Shown here piece by piece: positions 33,324 to 41,464 of a stretch of DNA of 64,000 nucleotides. This DNA is from Bacillus sp. USDA818B3_A (GTDB taxonomy: Bacteria; Bacillota; Bacilli; Bacillales; Cytobacillaceae), in the NCBI RefSeq assembly GCF_009928415.1, contig NZ_JAABNN010000005.1, forward strand, positions 62,001 through 126,000. Reading direction: 5' to 3'. The first letter of the stretch is position 1, and every line of letters begins with the position of its first letter. The notes beneath the pieces were generated by a model that searched no databases, was not told the origin of the DNA, and saw only the letters and a list, made by a program, of their open reading frames with translations. The position numbers and the translations under genes are program-made.

Positions 33324-34349
33324 TTAACTGTTCTCAAATGCAGACTCCCGAACAACAAGTTCTGGATGTAAGATAATTCTTTCGGTTGGCCGGTCAATAT
33401 CGTTAATTCGCTTATGAAGAAGAGCAGCAGCAGAGGCACCAATATCACTTGCGAAGGAAGATACAGTCGTTAACGGCGGGTTGGTAATGCCCGCTTCCGG
33501 GATATCATCAAACCCAATTACAGCCACATCCTTCCCAGGGATTAAACCCGATTCTCTTAAACCAACCATGACACCGAGGGCCACTAAATCATTAAAACAA
33601 AAGATGGCTGTAGGCTTTGTTCCTTGACTTAGTAATTCCTTAACCCCTAAAGCCCCGCCATCCCTTGTTGGTGCGGTACTAACTAACATCGAGTCTTCCA
33701 CTTCAAATCCTGCTGATTGATAGGCTTGTTTAAACCCCTCTACCCTTTGCTGCCAAGCCGTTGATTCCTTACGGCCGCCCACAAAGGCGATTTGCTGATG
33801 TCCGTTTTTCAATAAATAATTGATCGCCAATTTTGCTCCCATTGAATAATCAATACCTACATAGTCACAATCTAAATTGGCAATTTCTCTTACTGCATGG
33901 ACAATGGGTAGATCTAATTTTTTTAACTTTTCAATCGGTTCCTTTGAACTGCCCGAAACAGGACAAAGAATAATGCCGTCTACTCGATGTTCAAGCATCG
34001 TCGATAAAAGGTGTACCTGTTTTTCCTCTGAATCAAAGGTTGTCCCTAATAGTACGGTATACCCCTCAGATTCTAAAGTCGTACTTACTCCCTTTAATAA
34101 ATCTGAAAAATAGGTATTAGCAATATCAGTAAAGATGACACCAATTGTGGATGAACGCTTTGAACGAAGATTAGCCGCTATCCGGTCGTATACATACCCA
34201 AGTTCCTCCATGGAGGCTAACACTTTTTTTCTGGTCTTTTCGGCAACATTCGGACTATTTCTCACAATGAGCGATGCGGTGGCTCTAGAGACACCCGCAT
34301 GTTCAGCGACATCTTTTAAAGTCACTCTCGCCCGGTTTTTTTGTTTCAT
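33324..34349 (-). CDS. LacI family transcriptional regulator
   Basis: A 341-residue repressor. The N-terminal HTH VTLKDVAEHAGVSRATASLIVRN and hinge LRSKRSSTIGVIF are followed by a periplasmic-binding-protein-like ligand domain (AIFCFNDLVALGVM and VIGFDDIPEAGITNPPLTTV). The sugar-binding fold suggests it senses a carbohydrate, presumably linked to the kinase downstream. I saw no clear LacI-type operator palindrome in the short upstream region. The frame starts at an ATG after a GGTGGTAGT segment. It diverges from nothing; the next gene is convergent-side terminated at 34408. Confidence 0.9.
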   Translation of the reverse strand: MKQKNRARVTLKDVAEHAGVSRATASLIVRNSPNVAEKTRKKVLASMEELGYVYDRIAANLRSKRSSTIGVIFTDIANTYFSDLLKGVSTTLESEGYTVLLGTTFDSEEKQVHLLSTMLEHRVDGIILCPVSGSSKEPIEKLKKLDLPIVHAVREIANLDCDYVGIDYSMGAKLAINYLLKNGHQQIAFVGGRKESTAWQQRVEGFKQAYQSAGFEVEDSMLVSTAPTRDGGALGVKELLSQGTKPTAIFCFNDLVALGVMVGLRESGLIPGKDVAVIGFDDIPEAGITNPPLTTVSSFASDIGASAAALLHKRINDIDRPTERIILHPELVVRESAFENS

Positions 34350-34407
34350 ACTACCACCCTGCTCACTAATTCCTGATTATTTCATTATATAATAATCTTT
34401 CTAAACA

Positions 34408-34448
34408 AAGAAACTACCTGTCCACATATTGGGACAAGTAGTTTTTTT
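34408..34448 (-). terminator. Intrinsic terminator of the tat-dehydrogenase operon
   Basis: Minus strand AAACTAC, mismatch, TGTCC, loop, GGACA, mismatch, GTAGTTT, then TCTTTG. Seven bases past the GMC stop codon. Symmetric enough to act on the other strand too. Confidence 0.8.
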
Positions 34449-34454
34449 AGTGAA

Positions 34455-36170
34455 TTAAACAAGCAGGCCGCCTTGTTTAATATATTTTAAAATACCTTCA
34501 GCCGCACGATAGGAAAGCGCACCTAATGTACCGGTTGGATTAAAGTTACTATTATGAGGAAAAGCAGAAGCTCCAGCCACAAAAACATTCTCCGCATCCC
34601 ACATTTGTAAATACGTGTTAACGGCAGAATTTTCAGGCTTTGCTCCCATGATGACTCCGCCTGTGTTATGCGTATTGGTATCTTTGTTTACGTTGAATGG
34701 ACCTTGCTCTTCATTTGTTTCCATAATATCTGCGCCGAACTCTTTGGCAATTTTTTTCGTAATCTTTGCCATGTATTTGACCATTTCACGATCTTGTTCT
34801 GTGTAGTCATAAGTCATCCGTAATAAAGGCATACCGTACGCATCCTTATAGGTAGGATCTAGATCCAGATAATTATCTTTGTGTGGCATGCTTGCTGCTT
34901 GTACCTTTACAGGGAAGGTACTGTTTGCATACTTGATGGATTGTTTCTTGAATTCCGCCCCCCATGCAGGTGTTCCTTTTGGAACGGTATTGTTAGCGAT
35001 TGGACGGTTTCCATATTGAGTGACACGCACACAGCCTCCATGAATGAAGTTTTCATTCGTATGGTCAATTTGATCCCCTGTGAAATCAGGAATCTCCATC
35101 CCAAGTGCCCCGGCACCACCATACAAGTTAAACTCTTTATCATTAAAGAATAGAGTAGTGGCCCCTCCTGTTACTTGATAGCAATAGTTCTTGCCGATTA
35201 CGCCTTTCCCTGTTTCCGGATTGTATGGCTGACCAAGGCCTGAATTCAATAAAAGTCTCACATTATTAAACACATAACTTGCGACCACTACGATATCAGC
35301 AGACTGCTCAAACTCTTCACCAGTAATCGTATTAACATAAAGTACACCAGTTGCTTTTTTTCCATCATTTAAGATTTTAATCACATTTGAATGGGTTCTT
35401 AAATCAAGGTTTCCAGTCTGTTTGGCCACAGGAATCACCGTTACGGCTGGATCCGCCTTCGCACCGTATTCACAGCCAAAGTTTTCACAGTAGGCACAAT
35501 ACTGGCAGGCACCACGTTGAATGCCATCTGGGTTTTTATATGATTCTGATAGATTAGAAGATGGAATGACATATGGGCTGTAGCCAAGTTTTTTAGTTAT
35601 CGTTTCAAATTCCTTCATGATCGGTGTCTTAACCATCGGACCAGTAGGATATGGATTGGTCCGTTTTCCATATTTCTCAACGGTCTCACCGGAGATGCCT
35701 GCCATTTTTTCGAATCTATCATAATAAGGTTCGATTTCGTCGTACGTCAAGCCCCAATCTTGGATCAGATACTCAGGCTTTACTTTATTTGGGCCATATT
35801 TTTTTTCGGTTAACGTCTTAATTTCGAAATCATAGGGTAAAAAACGGTAGGTTTGACCGTTCCAGTGACTGCCGGCACCACCCACGCCGTCTCCGACGAT
35901 AAAGGTGCCATAACTGCGCATGGGAAGAGCCGTCATGTTTTTATTATTTCGTGATGTAATCGTCTCTTTTGAAAGGTCCTGCATCAACTCTGTCCGATGT
36001 TGATAGCGAAGTTCATCATGTCCCATTAAATAATCGCTGGTGGTCCGATCTTTCCCTCGTTCAATTCCAACCACTTTGATGCCAGCTTTTGTTAATTCCG
36101 AGGCGATGATTCCGCCTGCCCATCCCATACCAACAATTACAACTGGTACTTTTGGAAGTTTTGTAGCCAT
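34455..36170 (-). CDS. GMC-family flavoprotein dehydrogenase (gluconate 2-dehydrogenase alpha-type)
   Basis: About 571 residues from the ATG at 36170 (MATKLPKVPVVIVG), the usual start in relatives; an ATG at 36194 overlaps the upstream stop. N-terminal FAD motif VVIVGMGWAGGIIASELTKAG; a four-Cys segment CQYCAYCENFGC near residue 225; C-terminal GMC motifs NTHNTGGVIMG and SNFNPTGTLGALSYRA with the catalytic His/Asn. This type forms the large subunit of membrane-bound, cytochrome-linked sugar or alcohol dehydrogenases. It has no signal of its own, so it should be exported together with its Tat-signal partner encoded just upstream. Sugar or alcohol substrate unknown. Confidence 0.88.
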   Translation of the reverse strand: MATKLPKVPVVIVGMGWAGGIIASELTKAGIKVVGIERGKDRTTSDYLMGHDELRYQHRTELMQDLSKETITSRNNKNMTALPMRSYGTFIVGDGVGGAGSHWNGQTYRFLPYDFEIKTLTEKKYGPNKVKPEYLIQDWGLTYDEIEPYYDRFEKMAGISGETVEKYGKRTNPYPTGPMVKTPIMKEFETITKKLGYSPYVIPSSNLSESYKNPDGIQRGACQYCAYCENFGCEYGAKADPAVTVIPVAKQTGNLDLRTHSNVIKILNDGKKATGVLYVNTITGEEFEQSADIVVVASYVFNNVRLLLNSGLGQPYNPETGKGVIGKNYCYQVTGGATTLFFNDKEFNLYGGAGALGMEIPDFTGDQIDHTNENFIHGGCVRVTQYGNRPIANNTVPKGTPAWGAEFKKQSIKYANSTFPVKVQAASMPHKDNYLDLDPTYKDAYGMPLLRMTYDYTEQDREMVKYMAKITKKIAKEFGADIMETNEEQGPFNVNKDTNTHNTGGVIMGAKPENSAVNTYLQMWDAENVFVAGASAFPHNSNFNPTGTLGALSYRAAEGILKYIKQGGLLV

Positions 36171-36193
36171 TTGATCGTCATTCCTTTCTATCA

Positions 36194-36958
36194 TTAATGA
36201 CCCATATGGTCATGTAAACTTTGTGGAGTCATTTCTACGAATTTATCACTTTGTATTTCTTTGGTATAACCCATCTGAGCGCCGGGATATTTCCGCATTT
36301 TCCAGCCCTGCATATCTTTATTACCGCCATACATTGGATCAGCATAAGCTCCTTCAATGGTTAACGTTCGGAGCATTTTAAAAAATGCAGTGGTCGAAAC
36401 ACCTGATAGATTACCAGCTTTTCCACTCTCAAAATCTGCTAATACTTCATCCTGCTCTTTCGCTTCTAATTCAGTGAATTTCTTTTGATACTTTTTATTG
36501 CTATAATCGTCTAAACCGTTCAAGCCTAACAGAAATAAATCCTTACGGAGGATCCGCAGTTGTCCGCCTTGTTTTTCATCAGGCGTTTTAAAAGGTGCCA
36601 TCATGTAGTCCTTTGCATTAACTCCCCATGGACTCGCGAGTTGATGGTCAATATAAATCGCCACATTTAAATCATTTGCTCCTGGACCGGTTTCATCTTT
36701 CGGAAAAATCCGCTCAGCCGCAGCTGCAGCTGTCTGATATTGATTTTGATTAAAAAACATCAGAGCTTCATTAGGATTCGCAGCCATCTCTTGTACCGGG
36801 GATGACGCTGGCTCCGTTTTTGAGGATGGTTTCATTCCGAATAGGCTTCCGACTGCTCCGCCTATAATTAAACCACCGACTGTTAATCCTGAATTTTTCA
36901 TAAAGGTTCGTCTTGTTTTGTCCTGAACCCCAGTTAATTTTTTCTCGTCATTTGACAT
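36194..36958 (-). CDS. Gluconate 2-dehydrogenase subunit 3 family protein with Tat signal
   Basis: A 254-residue small subunit. The N terminus carries a clear twin-arginine signal, TRRTFMKNSG (Arg16-Arg17), then a hydrophobic stretch LTVGGLIIGGAVGSLFGM. The mature part (from about residue 60) matches the gluconate_2-dh3 family: AAERIFPKDETGPGANDLNVAIYIDHQL and the WKMRKYPGAQMGY C-terminal region. It likely acts as chaperone and escort for the GMC subunit, with which it overlaps at TAATG. Its gene lies directly downstream of tatA and tatC, so the export machinery and cargo are in one operon. Confidence 0.9.
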   Translation of the reverse strand: MSNDEKKLTGVQDKTRRTFMKNSGLTVGGLIIGGAVGSLFGMKPSSKTEPASSPVQEMAANPNEALMFFNQNQYQTAAAAAERIFPKDETGPGANDLNVAIYIDHQLASPWGVNAKDYMMAPFKTPDEKQGGQLRILRKDLFLLGLNGLDDYSNKKYQKKFTELEAKEQDEVLADFESGKAGNLSGVSTTAFFKMLRTLTIEGAYADPMYGGNKDMQGWKMRKYPGAQMGYTKEIQSDKFVEMTPQSLHDHMGH

Positions 36959-37004
36959 AGAAAACCCCCCATTTCATTAGGTAAAGTTTACAAACACTGT
37001 TTTT

Positions 37005-37029
37005 TAGATCGATCTATTAGATCGATCTA
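37005..37029. promoter_or_regulatory. Two adjacent palindromes TAGATCGATCTA
   Basis: Perfect 12-bp palindromes at 37005-37016 and 37018-37029 (period 13), the second extendable to TTAGATCGATCTAA (37017-37030), between tatA and the Tat-signal subunit gene. A third copy lies upstream of tatA at 37311. They look like operator sites for an unknown dimeric regulator. Confidence 0.6.
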
Positions 37030-37046
37030 AATTAACAGCAAAAAAT

Positions 37047-37238
37047 TTACTTCTCATTCTTCCTATCCGCTTCAAATGGTTCTTTCACATCGTCAACCAT
37101 TTCTCTCGTTGACTTTTTGAATTCACGAAGTGTATCTCCAACAGCTTTTCCAAGCTGAGGTAATTTAGATGGGCCAAATAGAATTAAAGCCAATACTAAA
37201 ATGATGATGAGTCCAGGAACACCTATTGAACTTAACAA
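37047..37238 (-). CDS. tatA: Sec-independent translocase TatA
   Basis: A TatA protein of about 63 residues from a TTG at 37238, with AAAGGGGG seven bases upstream; the longer frame to 37274 adds an atypical N terminus. [22 protein letters not shown] gives the single membrane helix, followed by the conserved [23 protein letters not shown] amphipathic helix and a charged tail. It resembles B. subtilis TatAd and TatAy. It would oligomerise around TatC to make the pore for folded proteins. Placed between tatC and the Tat-signal dehydrogenase subunit, like the phoD-tatAd-tatCd arrangement in B. subtilis. Confidence 0.93.
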   Translation of the reverse strand: MLSSIGVPGLIIILVLALILFGPSKLPQLGKAVGDTLREFKKSTREMVDDVKEPFEADRKNEK

Positions 37239-37310
37239 AACAATTCCCCCTTTATAAATAGCTTGTTTGATCATGACAGATAACCCAACTTAAACCTATC
37301 AGCAATTTTA

Positions 37311-37324
37311 TTAGATCGATCTAA
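37311..37324. promoter_or_regulatory. Palindrome TTAGATCGATCTAA upstream of tatA
   Basis: A perfect 14-bp palindrome in the gap between tatC and tatA, about 75 bases before the TTG start. Same core as the pair at 37005-37029. Confidence 0.6.
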
Positions 37325-37343
37325 TTTTTAAGTAACATTAATC

Positions 37344-38081
37344 TCATCCTCTGTTTTTCTTATAGATCCAGTTAGAACATAGAATACTAACTTCATAGAG
37401 GACCAATAGTGGGACACTAAAAATAAAATCTGAAATAAAATCCGGTGGTGTAATGGTAATGGCTACTATTACAAGCACAAAGTAAGCAGCTTTTCTTATT
37501 TTTCTTAAGAATTTAGGATTAACCAAACCAATTTTCGTTAAAAAGACAATGATAATGGGTAATTCAAACATGAGGCTCACAGGCAGAATAATCCCAAACA
37601 TCATCTTAAAATATTGTGTAATTCCATAAGTTTCTGTGGCACCAATGGATTGGTTAATTGACGATAAAAATTGAATCATCATCGGGAATAGCACAAAATA
37701 GCTAAACGATACTCCCAAAATAAATAATAAAAACGTAATCGGGATAAAAACAAATACTCCCTTTTTTTCCACATCAGTTAACCCTGGCTTTACAAACAGC
37801 CACGTTTGATGCATGGCAACCGGCAAGGATATTAATAAGGCCACAACAAGTGCACATTTAAAATAAATAGCAATTCCATCAGCAAATCCGAACACATTCC
37901 ATTCAATTCTAACTGCCGATGGCTGTGATTTTATGAATTGTAAAATCATCGGAGAGGCAATAAATCCTGCAATTAAGGAAAGAGCTAAAATAACTAGTAC
38001 GATAATAAGACGCTTCCTTAATTCGGTTAGATGTGCAACAAGGAGCTGTTCTTGATCCTGTTGAATATTGGCCTGTTCCAT
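37344..38081 (-). CDS. tatC: Sec-independent translocase TatC
   Basis: A 245-residue TatC with six membrane segments. The cytoplasmic N terminus LLVAHLTELRKRLIIV carries the conserved HLxELRxR motif that binds the twin-arginine signal. PVAMHQTWLFVKPGL and SFSYFVLFPMM follow, then ELPIIIVFLTKIGLV with the conserved membrane Glu. First gene of the operon tatC-tatA-subunit 3-GMC, diverging from the cytochrome c genes. As a tatAC pair with its own cargo, it is probably specialised rather than the general Tat system of the cell. Confidence 0.94.
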   Translation of the reverse strand: MEQANIQQDQEQLLVAHLTELRKRLIIVLVILALSLIAGFIASPMILQFIKSQPSAVRIEWNVFGFADGIAIYFKCALVVALLISLPVAMHQTWLFVKPGLTDVEKKGVFVFIPITFLLFILGVSFSYFVLFPMMIQFLSSINQSIGATETYGITQYFKMMFGIILPVSLMFELPIIIVFLTKIGLVNPKFLRKIRKAAYFVLVIVAITITPPDFISDFIFSVPLLVLYEVSILCSNWIYKKNRG

Positions 38082-38262
38082 AATAAATTATTGAACACCC
38101 CTTTTTAAATAGATTGAAAACTAGTATAATTTGTTTCGTTACCCTAAAAAACAATAACTAGTATACGATAATAATTTAAAAAAAGACATTCTTTTGTCAC
38201 AAAATGTTCAAAACTAATGATTCTAAAAATTTAAAATACTTTGTCTTAAGAGGAGTAAAGTA

Positions 38263-38523
38263 ATGACTACTCATATAAAAACTGAATTATCTTACTTAAG
38301 TGAGCTCATTTTTTCTTTGCTGTTAACAGCCAGCATAGGAGTTTTTTGTGATAAAACTTTTGTTACCTTTCCATGGCTTGCCTTTATAGGAATTCCTATC
38401 GGTTTAGCCCTGGTTATCAGCTGCTGGGAACAAAAGAAAAATAATTGGACCCTTTTTATCGCGGGTTTATTAATAAACGCATTTGTATGGTCCATAGTTT
38501 TTAACTGGCATACATTTTTCTAA
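38263..38523 (+). CDS. Small three-helix membrane protein
   Basis: 86 residues, three predicted membrane segments (about 10-27, 33-52, 61-81) and very short loops. GAGGAG lies seven bases before the ATG, so it is translated. No family recognised. It is immediately followed, after 21 bases, by a membrane-anchored cytochrome c, and diverges from the tat-dehydrogenase operon. By position it could be a quinone-side or assembly component of the dehydrogenase electron chain, but nothing in the sequence (no haem or Cys motif, one internal Cys pair) proves this. Confidence 0.75.
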   Translation: MTTHIKTELSYLSELIFSLLLTASIGVFCDKTFVTFPWLAFIGIPIGLALVISCWEQKKNNWTLFIAGLLINAFVWSIVFNWHTFF

Positions 38524-38544
38524 AAATAAATTTAGGAGATTCAT

Positions 38545-38898
38545 ATGAAAAAAACATATATGATAACTAGTTTTAATGTCATTTTAGCTGCATGCCTTGT
38601 ATTCCTGCTGTTTGTTTATGAAGGACCAAAACAATCACAATCCGTTTCAGCGAATGCTGGCGGAACTTCTTCTGCATCCGCAGGAAATGCGGAAGATATT
38701 GTCGGGAAAAATTGTATCACTTGTCATGGTGATCAATTACAAGGCGGCGCAGGTCCTGCCTTAACTAAAATTGGCTCTAAATATAATCAGAGTGAGATTG
38801 AAAATATTATAAAAAACGGCAAAAACGCCATGCCTGCAGGTGTGATTTCGGGGGACGAAGTTACGATTGTAGCGAAATGGCTTTCTGAGAAAAAGTAA
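38545..38898 (+). CDS. Membrane-anchored c-type cytochrome
   Basis: 117 residues. An N-terminal uncleaved anchor (ITSFNVILAACLVFLLFVY) is followed by a Ser/Gly/Ala-rich linker and a small class I cytochrome c domain with haem-binding CITCH (about residues 56-60) and a distal Met in KNAMPAG. It resembles cytochrome c-550/c-551 of Bacillus. TTAGGAG is upstream of the ATG. Together with the divergent GMC and subunit 3 genes it would complete a three-part, cytochrome-linked sugar/alcohol dehydrogenase on the outer face of the membrane. Confidence 0.9.
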   Translation: MKKTYMITSFNVILAACLVFLLFVYEGPKQSQSVSANAGGTSSASAGNAEDIVGKNCITCHGDQLQGGAGPALTKIGSKYNQSEIENIIKNGKNAMPAGVISGDEVTIVAKWLSEKK

Positions 38899-38917
38899 CA
38901 AACTGTTTAACAAACGA

Positions 38918-38963
38918 AAAGCAATGCCAACTAGCCTAAACTTAGGCGTTGGCATTGCTTTTT
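38918..38963. terminator. Strong bidirectional terminator
   Basis: A long stem AAAGCAATGCCAAC / GTTGGCATTGCTTT, with an inner GCCTAA/TTAGGC extension, between the cytochrome gene and the convergent aminotransferase gene. Confidence 0.92.
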
Positions 38964-38986
38964 AGTATGTTTTAAATTCGATTTAT

Positions 38987-40177
38987 TTATCTTACATTTT
39001 CAAATTCTCTAGCCATTCTTTCAAATGCCTCTTGAATCATTGGGCGTGGCGACGGAATACAAATTCGTTGATAATTCAGTCCCTCTTCACCGAACATTTT
39101 TCCGTCTTCTAAAATGACATTGGCTTTGTTATAAATACGATCATGAACATCTTCAGGGGTTAAGCCATATCCGCTGAAGTCCATCCACATAATATAGGTA
39201 CCCTCGGGGATTCTCACCTTTACTCTTGGCATCTTTTCCGCTAAGAACTGGACCACCCACTCCATTGTTCCGTCAATATATTCCTTCAGCTGCTCAAGCC
39301 ACTCTTCGCCGTCGTGGTAAACCGATACTAAGGCAGAAACCGTAAATGGCGATGGTAAATGGTTACCCATTACGCTAGTAAAGGCTTTTCTGAGTTTAGA
39401 ATTGGTGATAATGACATTCGTGCAGTGAAGTCCAGCCAAATTGAACGTTTTGTTAATGGCTGTAAACGTGATAATATGGTCGGTGTTCTCAGCGACCTTT
39501 GCAATTGGAATGAATGTTTGATTCTGGCGGATTAAATCTCCATGGATCTCGTCTGCAACAATCAACACATGATTGGCCGCACAAATATCGGATAATTTCT
39601 GCAGCTCCTCTTTGGTGAAGATCCTTCCAGTTGGATTATGAGGATTACATAAAATGAACATTTTCGTGTTTTCATCTTTTGCTTTTTCTTCAAAATCCGT
39701 AAAATCAATCTGATAATAACCCTCTTCGTCACATAGAAGAGCGTTATTTAAAAGTTCTCTTTTGTTCGCTTTAATGGCTGCCGTAAATGGAGGATAGACA
39801 GGACGTTGAATAATAACGCCTTCCCCTGGATTTGTGAACGCTCGAACGGCAATATTTAAGGCATGGACAGTCCCGGGGCTATAGATAATCTCTTCCTTTT
39901 TTATTTCCCAATCATGTCGCTTTTTGAACCAATGCTGAATGGCTTCAAAATACTCATCCGGAAAGATGGAGTAACCAAATATCCGATGATCAACGGTCTT
40001 ATGTAAGGCATCAATTAATGGCTGAGGTACGGGTAGATCCATATCTGCAGTAAACAATGGAATGGTCTCTTCGTCATACCTTTCCGTGAGTCCAAACTTT
40101 TTAATCACCTCTCCGCCATCCCACTTGATAGAATACGTCCCTCTCCGATTAACAACTTCATCAAAATTATACTTCAT
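38987..40177 (-). CDS. PLP-dependent aminotransferase/C-S lyase, PatB/MalY type
   Basis: About 396 residues from the ATG at 40177 (MKYNFDEVVNRRGTYSIKWD). Motifs of the PatB/MalY class: PLFTADMDLPVPQPLIDAL, VYPPFTAAI, CNPHNPTGR, VADEIHGDL, and the PLP lysine in INKTFNLAGLH, where the usual Ser before Lys is Asn. B. subtilis PatB is a cystathionine beta-lyase that can act as an aminotransferase. The gene stands alone, with no methionine-cycle gene nearby. AGGGTGATAGGA precedes the ATG. Cytoplasmic. Lyase versus transaminase activity cannot be told from the sequence. Confidence 0.87.
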   Translation of the reverse strand: MKYNFDEVVNRRGTYSIKWDGGEVIKKFGLTERYDEETIPLFTADMDLPVPQPLIDALHKTVDHRIFGYSIFPDEYFEAIQHWFKKRHDWEIKKEEIIYSPGTVHALNIAVRAFTNPGEGVIIQRPVYPPFTAAIKANKRELLNNALLCDEEGYYQIDFTDFEEKAKDENTKMFILCNPHNPTGRIFTKEELQKLSDICAANHVLIVADEIHGDLIRQNQTFIPIAKVAENTDHIITFTAINKTFNLAGLHCTNVIITNSKLRKAFTSVMGNHLPSPFTVSALVSVYHDGEEWLEQLKEYIDGTMEWVVQFLAEKMPRVKVRIPEGTYIMWMDFSGYGLTPEDVHDRIYNKANVILEDGKMFGEEGLNYQRICIPSPRPMIQEAFERMAREFENVR

Positions 40178-40311
40178 TCCTATCACCCTTCGTCGTCGAA
40201 TAGATGTGTAACTTTAGTAATCAGTCATTACATATACTTTGCATTCTACTCAAATCGTAACCTACAATAGCGAATATTTCCATTTAATTGTCTTACGATA
40301 AAACCATTCAA

Positions 40312-40337
40312 GCCAGGATATATTCTACTATCCTGGC
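40312..40337. terminator. Terminator-like hairpin downstream of the ParA-like gene
   Basis: A perfect 9-bp stem GCCAGGATA / TATCCTGGC with an 8-base loop, about 35 bases past the stop at 40372. The minus-strand tail is only moderately T-rich. Confidence 0.55.
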
Positions 40338-40346
40338 ATTAGTAAT

Positions 40347-40359
40347 GGTGACAGGCACC
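40347..40359. repeat. Short interspersed motif GGTGACAGGCACC
   Basis: Same 13-bp word as at 12062, followed by AATAAAGGCACC, which echoes the copy at 55018 (ATAAAGG after the motif). Confidence 0.6.
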
Positions 40360-40371
40360 AATAAAGGCACC

Positions 40372-41169
40372 TTAGAAATTCAGTTTGGAGATCATGTAGA
40401 GTTCGTCTTGGAGTTTGTCTAGGATTTGTTGGAAGGGGGTGTTCATGAAGAGTGGGAAGAGTTCGGCCAAGGCATCCTCATAGTCTTGTCCCATGAGTTC
40501 TCGTAATTTTACGTACCTTTCATAGAGCATGGCTTTCTCGAAATCGATTCCCAATTGATAGAGGCCCTGGAAAAGTTCTTCTTTAGGGAACTTTTTAATT
40601 CGCCTAAAGACAATTTCGTTTTTATCTATTAAGGTCTCATTTAAATAATGGGTAACATAATCGGTATAAATCATTTGACCAATATCGGGGGTTTCTTGTT
40701 TTGTATAATTAAACCCGATGACACGGTCATCTTTATTTTCATGAAGAATAAATGTCTTATTCCCTCGTAAATGAGAAATAAAGCTTTTTACATTTCTATC
40801 GAAGATCTTATCAAATTGGATGATTTGCTGGAGCTTATACGCAAATTCTTTATGTTCCTCTCCTACAACAAATAACCGGTCCACTATCGGCAACAGCTTT
40901 AATACCCCTTCTGATAATTGGCTGGAGGCATCATATATCGTTATATCGTGTGCTTTTTTCATTTGCTTTACTTTCCGTTTTTGTTCGGTAAGGGTCAATT
41001 TAGAAAATTCTTGGATCAGTTCATTTGTCGTATCTTCTTTTTGTAAAGACCCATATGATATGAATGCAACGGATAAGTTCGTATGGGTTTTGAGCCAATG
41101 ATACACCGAAACAGACAACTCGGTTACACCTGATTTTGCTTTAGGAGAATAAAAACCAACTAAATACAT
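40372..41169 (-). CDS. Uncharacterised protein with degenerate ParA/MinD-like N terminus
   Basis: 265 residues from the ATG at 41169 (MYLVGFYSPKAKSGVTELSVSV), with AGGTGAT upstream. The first 25 residues look like the deviant Walker A region of ParA/MinD ATPases (a beta strand, then a Lys/Ser/Gly loop, then a helix), but the classic KGGxGK[ST] pattern is changed to KAKSGVTE, so ATP binding is doubtful. Later DITIYDASSQ and LFVVGEEHKE occupy places where these proteins have strand 4 and the switch region. The C-terminal 80 residues are helical and acidic. No membrane segment. Function unknown. Confidence 0.65.
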   Translation of the reverse strand: MYLVGFYSPKAKSGVTELSVSVYHWLKTHTNLSVAFISYGSLQKEDTTNELIQEFSKLTLTEQKRKVKQMKKAHDITIYDASSQLSEGVLKLLPIVDRLFVVGEEHKEFAYKLQQIIQFDKIFDRNVKSFISHLRGNKTFILHENKDDRVIGFNYTKQETPDIGQMIYTDYVTHYLNETLIDKNEIVFRRIKKFPKEELFQGLYQLGIDFEKAMLYERYVKLRELMGQDYEDALAELFPLFMNTPFQQILDKLQDELYMISKLNF

Positions 41170-41242
41170 TTCTATCACCTGCCTTAATAAATTATATTCA
41201 CAGAGATAGAAATGGAATGGGACAAACCTCTACTTGCCAGAA

Positions 41243-41370
41243 CAAAAGCGCAAGCGCCTTGAACAGCCCCGACAAGCATAAGACGAGCCGGCCGAAAGGT
41301 TGCATTTTAACCTTTTGGACGGATTGGCTTATGACCTCGAGGGGCTAGGCGCTGGAGCTGGACGTCGATA
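41243..41370. repeat. Dispersed palindromic intergenic repeat of about 128 bp
   Basis: The stretch is GC-rich against its AT-rich surroundings and folds on itself. The outer arms are AAGCGCAAGCGCC and GGCGCTGGAGCT; inner arms GCCCCGACAAGCATAAG and CTTATGACCTCGAGGGGC; inner loop with AAAGGTTGCATTTTAACCTTTT. I remember near-identical elements, repeated many times, from other Bacillus-type genomes. No reading frame of note. It lies in the 286-base gap between two minus-strand genes. Confidence 0.8.
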
Positions 41371-41425
41371 GTCCTTTTTTAACAGTTATCCACAAGCGAA
41401 AATTTTATTTTTCCTAAACGATCAG

Positions 41426-41457
41426 AAAAATGGACATGATCTAGAGTCATGTCCACT
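41426..41457 (-). terminator. Intrinsic terminator of the cotF-like gene
   Basis: Minus-strand stem TGGACATGA / TCATGTCCA with a 7-base loop, followed by TTTTTC, just past the stop at 41465. Confidence 0.88.
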
Positions 41458-41464
41458 AATTAAA

